DNA of 64,000 nt, from the NCBI GenBank assembly GCA_001936135.1, contig CP012811.1:2604001-2668000 (forward strand), in the 5' to 3' direction. How positions within the stretch are numbered: position 1 is the stretch's first letter; each line of letters opens with the position of its first letter. The translations under genes and the position numbers were made by a program. The stretch is from Saccharomycopsis fibuligera x Saccharomycopsis cf. fibuligera. Its lineage: Eukaryota > Ascomycota > Saccharomycetes > Ascoideales > Saccharomycopsidaceae. Under the pieces are notes generated by a model that saw only the letters and a list, made by a program, of their open reading frames with translations, was not told the DNA's origin and did no database searches. This document shows positions 39,606-48,952 of this stretch, one piece after another.

Positions 39606-42600
39606 TTATTCCACTTTAATGTGACTCAAAACATTTAATACTTTCTTAACAGCTAGAATATGCCAAGGAACAATCGAATCGTTATTGTAATTAAGGCTGT
39701 TCAAGTTATCACCAGAGCTGCTTTGATTTGTTAAACCATAACCATTGTTGGTAACGTCATCACTATAGTTACCAATCAAATGGTTCACTGCCGCCAAATT
39801 TCTAAACTGGCATAAGAGGTCTTTGAGCAACATATTGGAGTTGAAGTAGCTAGGATAACTAAGCAAATTCACTTCAAAAGTTAAAAGCTTTTCGTCTTTT
39901 GCATTCCTCAAAGGTTTGGTTAAATATCCAGTCTTAAAAGTTATCTTATTAATAGAGTTGGACAAGGGAATGGAATTCTTTAGTATTATACCATAAAACT
40001 CTTTCTCAGAGTTGACAATTTTCATGTCGCTATTGCTTAACTCTCTTCCATCCAAATCATTCAAACTGACATCGATAATTTCGTTTCTGTTAAAAAAATC
40101 AGACATTGGTATCTCGTTTCCGGGTGTCTTACCAGGAGTAGAAAACTGATTTGAATAAAACTCGGGGCTGTCTGGGAAAAAGGGAGTCGAATATGAGCCG
40201 CCTCCAGGGCTTAGTTTGTAGTTCCCGTAATCCTTAAGTATATCAACATTTGTAGTATTTATTTTTGAGTCATTGCTATTGACAGAATCATGCCTAACAA
40301 ATTTGGAGCTAAAGGGGGTCTTTTTGAAATCTGATACTTTCACAACCTGTATATCGTCACGTTTCGTTTGATTCAAAAATAACCTGTTAAACGGAAATGG
40401 GGCGTTCATATCATTCAACACTAATCTTGGGTTTGAATTGACTGTGAGCAATATAATCACCAAATTGCTGCCCAGTGACAATCTTTTCCAATGAGCCAAC
40501 TCATCATCCAATATCACACCATTCAATCTTGTTAATACAAGATATGATTTTCCAGTATGTCTTTTGACCAAATCAAGAGTTATAGCCCACATTTCATTAG
40601 TGACTTGCTCAAACGTTTTTCGAGTATTGTCTTTATTTCCAATTTTCCCATTGTTCATTTTCGAAAGGTTGCTTATTGTTGGATAGCTGTACCAACTTTT
40701 TACTTTCTTGGAGCGCCCCCATTGGTCTGTCCAGCAAGCAACACACCAGTTTTTATCAACAGATCGCTCGTAAGCTAAGTGGATAAACAAGTCTTCAGAA
40801 AGTAATTCTTTGGCAATCGGTGACTTTGTAAGTTGAAAGTTAATCTTTTTTGGCAAAGATTTTGCCAAGTTAGAGAAGAGCTCATCATTATTATCCGAGT
40901 AACAGTTGTACAAAGTCAAAGACAACTTAGTTAATATTTTTGCTGATGGAACATTATAAAAATCATTGTTCAAGTATACTTTTGTTGGAATAATTTGATA
41001 AAAAGGCAACATTGATGTTCCTACTCTCGATACTAAATTGTAAAAATTTTTAAATGCAATGGTATACTTGACGATGGACATTAAATCAACAAATTGATTT
41101 TGAAAAAGAATAAGAATTTTCTCTGGTTTGTACGCATTTCGGCGTTCTACCTGTTTGATCTTTCTAGAAAGAGCAACTAAATTGCCGAAAATCTGCAACT
41201 TAGTAGTCAAAATGGCGTAATAGTTTTCAAGACTCGCCCCGTCATAATCTATATCCATTATTCCTGATTTAATAGAGTTTAATGTCTTTTCAATATCAGT
41301 GATGTCATAATTAGACATCAAGTTTTCCTTTCTAAGGGCCGCAAACTGGTCAAAATAAGGTCTTAGGTCTTGTTCATCAAGTAAACTAATTGAACCTAGA
41401 CCACAACTTTCGTAATTTCTAATAATAGACAGTAAAAAGTCTTTTGAAATGTCCAAAAGGTTGTTTGGCCTATTTGCGCTGGAATTGTTAACAATGAATA
41501 AAACCTTGAAGTTCCGCTGTTCATATAATGGCGATAACGATAGAGTTTTCCATAGCTTCAATGCCACTGAGTTGATACTCAACTCCTGATTCATTCGCTT
41601 TACTTTGCACACTGGTGAATCTATCTTGAAAAAAGCCTGTTTGAGCTCTTTCATGTAATTCTCATTCACTGAGTCACCAAGATAGTCATTCTCATTTATG
41701 ATTGGATTGTCAAAATCATTGTGATCGGAGGATATTAACGAACTAATCAAATCGTCCCTGTTATCATATTCCTGAACACCAACATATTCTGATAGCTGGA
41801 TCTTTTTCATAGAGCTGAAAAGGCTTTGAAGTGCGGTTATTATATTTTTGGACTCTTCATCATTATCAACATGAACACTAGAGGATTGCATGTCTTTATC
41901 GCTCAACTGAATACTTTCAAAGTAGTTTTCAAAGTCATCAAAGTCACTTTCTTCATCACTATCGTCTTCATTGTTTTTTGAAGAGATTAACGGGGATAAT
42001 GAAATGTATTCCGATAAGGATTTGAAAGGCTCCTCCTTTAATTTTAAATTCTTGGTGATATAAGTATCAATTAAGAATCCATCAAATACTAACAAGTTGG
42101 ATAGAAATGGTAATGCATCTTTCAAATCTTTTTCCGGCATACTTGGATTATTGTGAAAAAACCTTTCCGGAATAGTATACAAAGGAATAGATTTAGTCAA
42201 AAACGGAATCCAGTTAGACGAATCATGATATCTTACGTTAGCATTTTTCTTGCCCCTGTTACCGCCCAAGCCTGCATCGCTGTTACTTCTATCTAGCGGT
42301 GCTTTAACAGCTTCTACTGACGGTTTCGGACTTTGCATATTGATGTTTGAAGAAGACAGAGATTCACCTGGCGTCCCTGAAGCACTCACTGGTTGCACTT
42401 TAGAATCACTATATCTTGTGAATGATCGTGCAGCCGGTAACTCCGGCGTATTTATATTTTGAAAGTTAATACTAGGCTCAAGCTGAGTAGAAACGTTATC
42501 AAAGCTAGACAAATTATTGAAGGTATTCATGTTTGGTCCAAAATTTTCTGGGGTGCCAACTCTACTGGTAGGAGTTATTTCTTCATTTCTGTATTCAAAG

Positions 42601-45068
42601 CGATCATTAGGATTCAACGCTTGCTTGATTTTTGTGACTTGGGCCTGCAATTCTGTGATTCCCTCTCTATCTGGCTGTTGTTGTGAGCCGTTCGACATGG
42701 TTCTTAGCTGCGTATTTGAAACATCACCCAATTCATCTTCACTATCTGATTCGTCTTCATCTTCCTCTTCCTCGTCATCATCATCCCTTTGGCTTTCAGA
42801 CTCGCTATCAGAAGTAAGATCCTCGTCTGATGATGGTACAGTGATTGAATAATCACCTTCCACCTTTACCAATGGACTGTGTAATCTCTTATTCAAGTTG
42901 TCCTTGTTGCCTCCGATTTTCTCCTCCCCTTTACCTCCTGCCTTCTCGGGAACATAAAATTTACCGCCTTTATCATACTTATTATCGACCACATCACGTA
43001 TTACTGGATTGAATTTCAACGGCGAAAAGACGCTTTGATTTGCGATTTTAGGGGAATTTGTCACTGGAAGCGGTGCCCCTGGGTCATTATATAGGTAAGG
43101 AGACGGTGGTAAGCACATTTCGTCTTTTGGAATATCAAAAGCAGGTTTCAAATATTGACTTTGTGTTTCTGCTTCTTCTCGATTTTCAGTTTCTGTTGTC
43201 ATTTCGACGTCTGTTTCTGCAATTTCTTCTTTATGATCGCTTTTGGTTGGTTCAACTTGTGGCACTAAACTCTGTTCCACTTTGTTATCATCAGTATCTG
43301 CCTTTAAAACCTCAGATTCACTTTGTGGTTGTTGTTCTTGTTGTTCTTGTTGTTCTTGTTGTTCTTGTTGTTGCTCTTGCTGCTTTTGCTGATGTTCTTG
43401 CTGTTTCTGTTGCTGCTGCTGTTGTTGTTCTGTGGTATTATCGTTTTTTGCTTCATTGGCATTAGGGGCATCATCGAAAAAATCAAAATCCGCATCTGTG
43501 ACTTCATTATTCTCACCAAATAATTCTTCATCCAATTCGTTCCAATTTTTATCTGTTCCTGGAGTATCTTTAACATCTTCAGCAGTATCTTCCTTCACAG
43601 GTGTAGCAGGTGTGTCTGACTTTTCCGCCTTTGGTGCTTCTGTTGTATTAGCAGGAGAAGTAGAATTTGCATCGGCAACTGGAAAAGACTGATGTGGTAT
43701 AGGCGTTGCTGAGTGACTGGAGCTCTTTTGCCTTTCTAACTTTGATTCTTGGCCTGCTCCCACACTCATGAACCCTGCAGAGTTATTACTGCTTCCCGTG
43801 TAATGATAAAATTTGTTGCTATGAGCCAGAATAGGATTATTACTATTAATGTTCGCATTGTTCTGATTGCTTTGGTTCTCTGATGTAGAACCCAAACGGG
43901 ATGCTATTTTGGATATGACTATGAAGTCATCAATCAATTCCAACGGATCTCCCAATTCTGGCATTTTCATATTTGTATGTTGACGTCCTCCTTTTGCCAT
44001 GCCTTCGGTACTCGGGTAATTAGTTTCGGGATATGTCTCACCTTTTTGGATGTAGCACAAATCTAATGGCCATATAACAAATTTTTGGTTCTGCACAGGT
44101 TTTAAAAATTTCGCAATTTGCGGCGTTAATCCATTAAGATGTCTGAGATCAGGTATAAGTTTTACCCACCTTATTTCATTAAGTTTCTTGTTGAAAACAA
44201 TGCCTATTAACAAGTGAAGCATGATTAAAAGATTCTGGTAATTACTTGGTGTTGGGGTAGATGAATCCACAAGCGTATGGTTGGCAAAATACGCTTTAAT
44301 CCCAGAAGGAGCAAGATAAAGAGCGAAGTTTGAATTGTTGATATAATTTCTGCTGTTTCTAATGCTTGTGGAAAATTGTGTCAGAGAGCTAAGGTACTTT
44401 GAGAGGTTGACCAAGTTGGATGACTTGGTAGCTATTGATATTAAGACATTTCCATTTGAGCATATCTGAGGATCCACAAAAATGAACTCTGAAAACTTGT
44501 TGTTCAAGCTCAACAGAGTCAGGGAGTTTATAACTGAAGCATTTCCAAATGGTGTTACATAGTTTTTCATAGATAGGTTGATCAATATCTTTTTCTTTAT
44601 AGAGTTCAATAGAATGGTGTATAGTATGTTTGAGTACTTTGTATCTCTGGTTATTGGGTTTGTTTCAGTTCTGTCTTTGCCATTATTGCTCCCATGACCT
44701 GGGTCGCCAGCAGCATTTGCTAGATCTCTGTTATGAGTATCGGCAATGTTGTTGTTGCGGCTCTCGTTGCTATTGGAACTAAAAATCATGGATGGCAAGA
44801 AAATATTTGTCTCTTTGCACTTCAAATTGAACTTTTCCAAGGGCACAGGAACTTCTTCCTCATTCAATCCAAAAGCCCAGAGCTCCCTGTTGGCTTGGTA
44901 GAACAAGCCTTTCTTGTACTTGTACCGCATGTGGAGCTCTGCTTCCAAAAGGGTTTGATCTCGCTCATCTGTTTTCGACGATACATAAACCGAGTATTTG
45001 ACCTGGCGTATCTTTAGCACGCGGTAGAAATTCGTGGACGAGTCTTCGGGATGTAGACTAGACTGCAT
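39606..45068 (-). CDS. SSN2: Med13/Ssn2, Mediator kinase-module subunit
   Basis: A 1,820-residue protein (1,420 in S. cerevisiae). The N-terminal block (NFYRVLKIRQVKYSVYVS, ELWAFGLNEEE) and C-terminus (SIVPWHILAVKKVLNVLSHIKVE, with DFFNRNEIIDVSLNDLDG before it) match Med13. Med13 links the Cdk8-cyclin C module to core Mediator and mostly represses stress and metabolic genes. The middle is low-complexity: a Gln/Glu tract at about residues 535-585 and an acidic Asp/Glu/Ser tract near 750-780. These tracts create long poly-Leu or poly-Ser frames on the other strand, which are artefacts. A PIWI-like MID module is expected in the C-terminal third from the family. Confidence 0.94.
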   Translation of the reverse strand: MQSSLHPEDSSTNFYRVLKIRQVKYSVYVSSKTDERDQTLLEAELHMRYKYKKGLFYQANRELWAFGLNEEEVPVPLEKFNLKCKETNIFLPSMIFSSNSNESRNNNIADTHNRDLANAAGDPGHGSNNGKDRTETNPITRDTKYSNILYTILLNSIKKKILINLSMKNYVTPFGNASVINSLTLLSLNNKFSEFIFVDPQICSNGNVLISIATKSSNLVNLSKYLSSLTQFSTSIRNSRNYINNSNFALYLAPSGIKAYFANHTLVDSSTPTPSNYQNLLIMLHLLIGIVFNKKLNEIRWVKLIPDLRHLNGLTPQIAKFLKPVQNQKFVIWPLDLCYIQKGETYPETNYPSTEGMAKGGRQHTNMKMPELGDPLELIDDFIVISKIASRLGSTSENQSNQNNANINSNNPILAHSNKFYHYTGSSNNSAGFMSVGAGQESKLERQKSSSHSATPIPHQSFPVADANSTSPANTTEAPKAEKSDTPATPVKEDTAEDVKDTPGTDKNWNELDEELFGENNEVTDADFDFFDDAPNANEAKNDNTTEQQQQQQQKQQEHQQKQQEQQQEQQEQQEQQEQQPQSESEVLKADTDDNKVEQSLVPQVEPTKSDHKEEIAETDVEMTTETENREEAETQSQYLKPAFDIPKDEMCLPPSPYLYNDPGAPLPVTNSPKIANQSVFSPLKFNPVIRDVVDNKYDKGGKFYVPEKAGGKGEEKIGGNKDNLNKRLHSPLVKVEGDYSITVPSSDEDLTSDSESESQRDDDDEEEEDEDESDSEDELGDVSNTQLRTMSNGSQQQPDREGITELQAQVTKIKQALNPNDRFEYRNEEITPTSRVGTPENFGPNMNTFNNLSSFDNVSTQLEPSINFQNINTPELPAARSFTRYSDSKVQPVSASGTPGESLSSSNINMQSPKPSVEAVKAPLDRSNSDAGLGGNRGKKNANVRYHDSSNWIPFLTKSIPLYTIPERFFHNNPSMPEKDLKDALPFLSNLLVFDGFLIDTYITKNLKLKEEPFKSLSEYISLSPLISSKNNEDDSDEESDFDDFENYFESIQLSDKDMQSSSVHVDNDEESKNIITALQSLFSSMKKIQLSEYVGVQEYDNRDDLISSLISSDHNDFDNPIINENDYLGDSVNENYMKELKQAFFKIDSPVCKVKRMNQELSINSVALKLWKTLSLSPLYEQRNFKVLFIVNNSSANRPNNLLDISKDFLLSIIRNYESCGLGSISLLDEQDLRPYFDQFAALRKENLMSNYDITDIEKTLNSIKSGIMDIDYDGASLENYYAILTTKLQIFGNLVALSRKIKQVERRNAYKPEKILILFQNQFVDLMSIVKYTIAFKNFYNLVSRVGTSMLPFYQIIPTKVYLNNDFYNVPSAKILTKLSLTLYNCYSDNNDELFSNLAKSLPKKINFQLTKSPIAKELLSEDLFIHLAYERSVDKNWCVACWTDQWGRSKKVKSWYSYPTISNLSKMNNGKIGNKDNTRKTFEQVTNEMWAITLDLVKRHTGKSYLVLTRLNGVILDDELAHWKRLSLGSNLVIILLTVNSNPRLVLNDMNAPFPFNRLFLNQTKRDDIQVVKVSDFKKTPFSSKFVRHDSVNSNDSKINTTNVDILKDYGNYKLSPGGGSYSTPFFPDSPEFYSNQFSTPGKTPGNEIPMSDFFNRNEIIDVSLNDLDGRELSNSDMKIVNSEKEFYGIILKNSIPLSNSINKITFKTGYLTKPLRNAKDEKLLTFEVNLLSYPSYFNSNMLLKDLLCQFRNLAAVNHLIGNYSDDVTNNGYGLTNQSSSGDNLNSLNYNNDSIVPWHILAVKKVLNVLSHIKVE
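43330..43440. repeat. trinucleotide repeat (Gln/Glu tract of MED13)
   Basis: Imperfect CAG/CAA/GAA codon runs on the minus strand, seen here as repeated TTGTTGTTC-type units. They encode a Gln-rich, Glu-interrupted tract and are likely length-variable. Confidence 0.85.
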
Positions 45069-45467
45069 TGCTATAGTGAGTCTATGTTAAAGTGGGTCAT
45101 CGATGAGTAAGCTTCTTGGGGTGTTTGAGAAGGTTATACAACGGTAATAGCGAACTTGGGGCTTCGGCATTATTATGATAACGTTCTTTCTGTCCTAATA
45201 TAAACCAAACAGCGTCGCAGCGGACTGGGTGGTTCCCATGTGACTCCTCCTTTTTCGTGAATTTTTTAGGTCCGAGGCCATTAAGCTCGGCAAACTTATG
45301 ACCTTAGTAGAAAATGCCTACAGTTATAACTATCAATACGAAGTCTATGTCTATTGTCATAATTTAATTTTTTTCAAAAAAAAGAGTGAATACTAATACT
45401 GAGTGAATTGAATGGAAAGCAGACCAGCTGTTTCGTTTTGATATGTTTGTGCGCAACATAGCCCTCT
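45069..45467. other. MED13 promoter region
   Basis: Upstream of MED13 and the 3' flank of the next minus-strand gene. Nothing else is seen. Confidence 0.5.
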
Positions 45468-46847
45468 TCATGAAGACAGCAACTGGGCGGTGGAAAATGT
45501 AATGCCGAACATCAGCTCCATAGGCTTCTTGTAGTCTTTGAACTGGAACATCTTTTTGGTGAATCCGGCTTTCTTGCTGTATCTGAATATAGAAGCTGTC
45601 TCAGAAACACCTTTACCGAGTTTCATAGCCCCAAAGATTTCTACCACCGAGCTCATCAAAATGAGTCCAACATTCTCAGCATCCAAATGGCCTGTGACTG
45701 CCCATTGAGAAAATATATTGATGGCATCAAGGACAACATTGGTAAGGATGGACTCAATTGGACCTAAAAACATTGTAAACACCCCCACGAGGCCAAGCAC
45801 GATGTTCAAAATCATAAGTTTTCTTTCTTCTTTCTCCACCTTTTTAACTTTTTTACCTTGGGTATTGATCTCCAAGACGTTTTCAGAAACCGTTGTGAAA
45901 ATAGGAATAGGAGTCAAAGTGTCGACAAGGTCATAAGCGCTTACTTTACCTAGTTGTTTCTCGGCCTTTTCTATTAAACTTTGCACATCAGTCACATTTT
46001 CCTTGGTGAGACCGGCCATTGGATTTGGAATAATGGAAGCTGCTTTCGGTGCAGTGACATTCTTGATAGTAAATGTGCAAGTTGCGTGTTTGTCAGAATA
46101 TGGGATCTTTTGTTTAGATGTCACCGGCAACAAATCACTGCTGTTCATGGTGATGTTGTAAAAACTTGCCAATGAAGCAGCTGCTTTATCCATATTTTTA
46201 GCAGCAATATTCATATTTTGCATTTTGGTAACAGTGCTACCACAAAGACTTCTGCCTGGATTTAATACTGTTGAAAGCAAGCATTTATACAAGTTTGATT
46301 TGCCGTGGCATTCATAATAGTCCTGATTTTTATCTGTGTGAATCCACTCACCAAACTCAGACAAGATGCTCAGTTGAATAGCTTTGGTATAAGCGTTATA
46401 GTTGCTAGTGAAGGAGTCGTTATGATTAATGAACCAAGTGAGGTTTTTCGTTGCCTGGTTTCCCACCTTAATATAGTATGCAGCTAAACCTTCGTAACGA
46501 CAACCGTATTTGGCTTTGGATAAGTCTTCTGGTGTGCTGATACTGATACCGCTGCAGCTGTAGATGTCCTTGTAGCTGTAATCGGGCTCGTCTATATCGT
46601 CTGGCTCTGTAGATGCCGTCGCAGTAGCCGTGGTTGAAGTAATGTTTCTCGAAGTTTTTGAAGAAACCGCCGTCGTGCTATTGGTAATGCTACTGACTAT
46701 GCTATTGGTTGTGTTATTATTTGAGGATGCTGATAGCGATGCAGCGAGAAGGGCAGCACTCAATATCTCCAGAGCAATATTATTCAGTATGGGGAGGGCC
46801 TGGACGGTGGCCACCATTGCCCACATAAAGTATAAGCGCAATAACAT
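45468..46847 (-). CDS. secreted protein resembling the C-terminal region of killer-toxin-like chitinases
   Basis: A 459-residue protein with a signal peptide (about 1-18), a Ser/Thr/Asn-rich glycosylated N-terminal stretch, a Cys-containing middle (YSCSGISIS, YGCRYEGLAAYY, YYECHGKSNLYKCLL) and many N-glycosylation sequons. The C-terminal third has SAYDLVDTLTPIPIF, a charged linker (KKVKKVEKEERK), a hydrophobic hairpin (LMILNIVLGLVGVFTMFLG) and a further hydrophobic stretch. That order resembles the region after the catalytic domain in fungal killer-toxin-alpha-like GH18 chitinases. No GH18 motif or LysM is present, so it would be a stand-alone version. I infer a secreted or membrane-inserting protein; the role is unknown and the similarity is from memory. 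Confidence 0.6.
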   Translation of the reverse strand: MLLRLYFMWAMVATVQALPILNNIALEILSAALLAASLSASSNNNTTNSIVSSITNSTTAVSSKTSRNITSTTATATASTEPDDIDEPDYSYKDIYSCSGISISTPEDLSKAKYGCRYEGLAAYYIKVGNQATKNLTWFINHNDSFTSNYNAYTKAIQLSILSEFGEWIHTDKNQDYYECHGKSNLYKCLLSTVLNPGRSLCGSTVTKMQNMNIAAKNMDKAAASLASFYNITMNSSDLLPVTSKQKIPYSDKHATCTFTIKNVTAPKAASIIPNPMAGLTKENVTDVQSLIEKAEKQLGKVSAYDLVDTLTPIPIFTTVSENVLEINTQGKKVKKVEKEERKLMILNIVLGLVGVFTMFLGPIESILTNVVLDAINIFSQWAVTGHLDAENVGLILMSSVVEIFGAMKLGKGVSETASIFRYSKKAGFTKKMFQFKDYKKPMELMFGITFSTAQLLSS

Positions 46848-47536
46848 GATATATCGGTTGATTGATAATAGATATGTAGTTTCTTTAAAAGTTATCTTTG
46901 CAAAAAATGAATAACAATTTCATCAATATTGACAAAATACACAGCAGGCAGATGGCCATATAAGCATGGCAAATTGCCGAGTGTTGCGGATGTCGCTCCT
47001 TATCTATGGGGCTGCATGTCCGCGTTGATGCGACTTGGCTACAACCGCCAACTCATTGTGCCCAAGCGAAAGAGTGGCTTTAAGGCCACAGTGAAACATA
47101 ATATACAAAATATCCGTCTTCATTTCTTGGTAGAGTAGAAGTACTATATCATCGAGGATGTTTGATGTATTTTGCGGTATAATCCTGTATCATTTACTCA
47201 GGAAGTAGTCGTGTGAGCATACATTGCTAAAGATTTACTGTAGCCCCCACAGTCCTTGGTTTTAATGGGAAAAGTTTCAAGGGTAGCAATATATTGACTA
47301 TAAGATTTCCATATTATATCATGTATTATTTGGTGACAAATTTGTCGATAATTTCAAGAAAACATTGCTAAATTGTTCGTAAATTTACATGAAATAGATA
47401 AATTGATTTGGAACATATTATTAAAAAAGATGCGATCAAAGAACTGAAATAAAGGAGCTAAACTAATTCGACTGGAGAAAACATAAGATAAGAACTGAAG
47501 TGAGGTGGGTGGGTAAGAAAAAGAAAAGTATTGCAC
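46848..47536. other. spacer between toxin-chitinase-like gene and subtilisin 2
   Basis: Promoter of the minus-strand gene and 3' flank of the subtilisin. Short ORFs only. Confidence 0.5.
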
Positions 47537-48952
47537 TTAGATGCTTTTCCAGAAGTCAGACAAGTCACCACCAGCACCATTGTAAGCCAAGACGTTTGGA
47601 GAACCAGAGCCAACATCAGAAAGAGCGTCTTCAGTACCAAAGGAAACAATAGCTTTCTTCAATTGTGCCGGAGTGACAGCAGAAGCGGAAGAGTAAGTGG
47701 AGTTGGCACTTGGCTGCAAGGACAAAAAGTAGGTCAACAAGCCAGCAATATGTGGAGAAGCCATCGAAGTACCAGAGATGGTGTTAGTAGCTGAGCTTGA
47801 GCCAATCCAAGTGGACAAAATGTCTTGACCTGGAGCAAAAATGTCAACACATTTACCATAGTTGGAGAAACTGGCTCTAGCATCGGCATTGGTACTGGCA
47901 CCAACAGTGACAACTTTCTCAGCAGAAGCTGGAGAAGTGTTGCAAGCATCTTGGTTTTCATTACCAGCAGCAACGGCAAAATGAACACCAGCTTCAACAG
48001 CAGCATTAGCAGCATTGTTCACAGCTTCAGATTTACCACCACCAAGAGACATGTTAGCAGTAGAACCTTTGTAGCCAGATTTAGAAGCGTTTTCCTTGTG
48101 CTTCTTAGCAACCCATTGGATACCTTTGATGACGTCGGAGTTGGTACCGGATCCAGAAGAGTCCAATACTTTAACGGCGACCAAATTGGCCTTCTTAGCA
48201 ACACCGTAGGTCTTAGATCCAATGGTACCAGCACAGTGAGTTCCGTGGCCAACACCATCGGAGTCACCATCAGATGGGAAAGTAGTTCCCCAAGAAGCTC
48301 TGCCTTCGAAATCTTCATGGTCGGTGTTGATACCGGTATCAACGATAAATGAAGTAACACCTTCACCAGCATCAGCGTCGTAAAGGTATTTGCCAGTGCT
48401 GGCGCCATCGACAGATTTCTTAGAAGCAATTCTAGCCAACCCCCATGGAGCATCGTCTTGAGTAGTAGCGTCGAAAGCTTTGACAACTGCATCTTGTTCA
48501 ATGAAGGCAACATCCTTGTTTTTCTTTAACTCTTCAATAGTCTCTTTCAAGAAGTAACCGGCATAACCTTTCAATTTGTCTTCGATATCAAAGTCAAAAG
48601 AGATTCCGCCATGTTTGTCACTGCTGTCTTTGGCAGTGTTGCTGAAGAATTTGTTTTGTGGCTCATTAGCGAGCAATTTAGCACTGTGTGTCTTTTGTTG
48701 TTTTTGGACCCAGTTCTTGTGGACAGTCAAATCGTCGCTAGAAAGTTCATTTTTCAAAACGACAATATACTTGTCGGCAACAGCGCCAACGGAGGCAGTG
48801 TAAACTGGAGCTTCAGCAGAAGCAGAAGTGTCTCTGGCTTGCAAAGAGGCAGCCATTTCATCACGTTTTGCGTTATCAACAGATGGAATAACCAAAGCAT
48901 TGGCAACAGAAGCAATAGCAACAGCAGTTAAAACAGAAGTAGAGAGTTTCAT
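47537..48952 (-). CDS. PRB1: subtilisin-like serine protease (proteinase B/cerevisin type), copy 2, highly biased codons
   Basis: A 471-residue subtilase with signal peptide (1-19), propeptide (about 62-160, KYIVVLKNEL to FIEQDAVV) and S8 domain. The triad is Asp205 in IVDTGI, His236 in GHGTHCAG and Ser in GTSMASPH; the oxyanion Asn is in AAGNE. Codon choice is strongly biased (GCT/GCC, TTG, AAG, GGT), unlike copy 1, so this is probably the abundant housekeeping vacuolar protease B equivalent. The two share long identical blocks (GSKTYGVAKKANLVAVKVLD, GTSMASPHIAGLLTYFLSLQ) and arose by duplication. The assignment as PRB1 itself is likely but rests on expression bias and layout. Confidence 0.92.
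   Translation of the reverse strand: MKLSTSVLTAVAIASVANALVIPSVDNAKRDEMAASLQARDTSASAEAPVYTASVGAVADKYIVVLKNELSSDDLTVHKNWVQKQQKTHSAKLLANEPQNKFFSNTAKDSSDKHGGISFDFDIEDKLKGYAGYFLKETIEELKKNKDVAFIEQDAVVKAFDATTQDDAPWGLARIASKKSVDGASTGKYLYDADAGEGVTSFIVDTGINTDHEDFEGRASWGTTFPSDGDSDGVGHGTHCAGTIGSKTYGVAKKANLVAVKVLDSSGSGTNSDVIKGIQWVAKKHKENASKSGYKGSTANMSLGGGKSEAVNNAANAAVEAGVHFAVAAGNENQDACNTSPASAEKVVTVGASTNADARASFSNYGKCVDIFAPGQDILSTWIGSSSATNTISGTSMASPHIAGLLTYFLSLQPSANSTYSSASAVTPAQLKKAIVSFGTEDALSDVGSGSPNVLAYNGAGGDLSDFWKSI

Noticed and set aside
43058-43692. Poly-Leu and Ser-rich ORFs antisense to MED13
   Set aside because: Mirror frames of the CAG/GAA repeat encoding the Gln/Glu tract.
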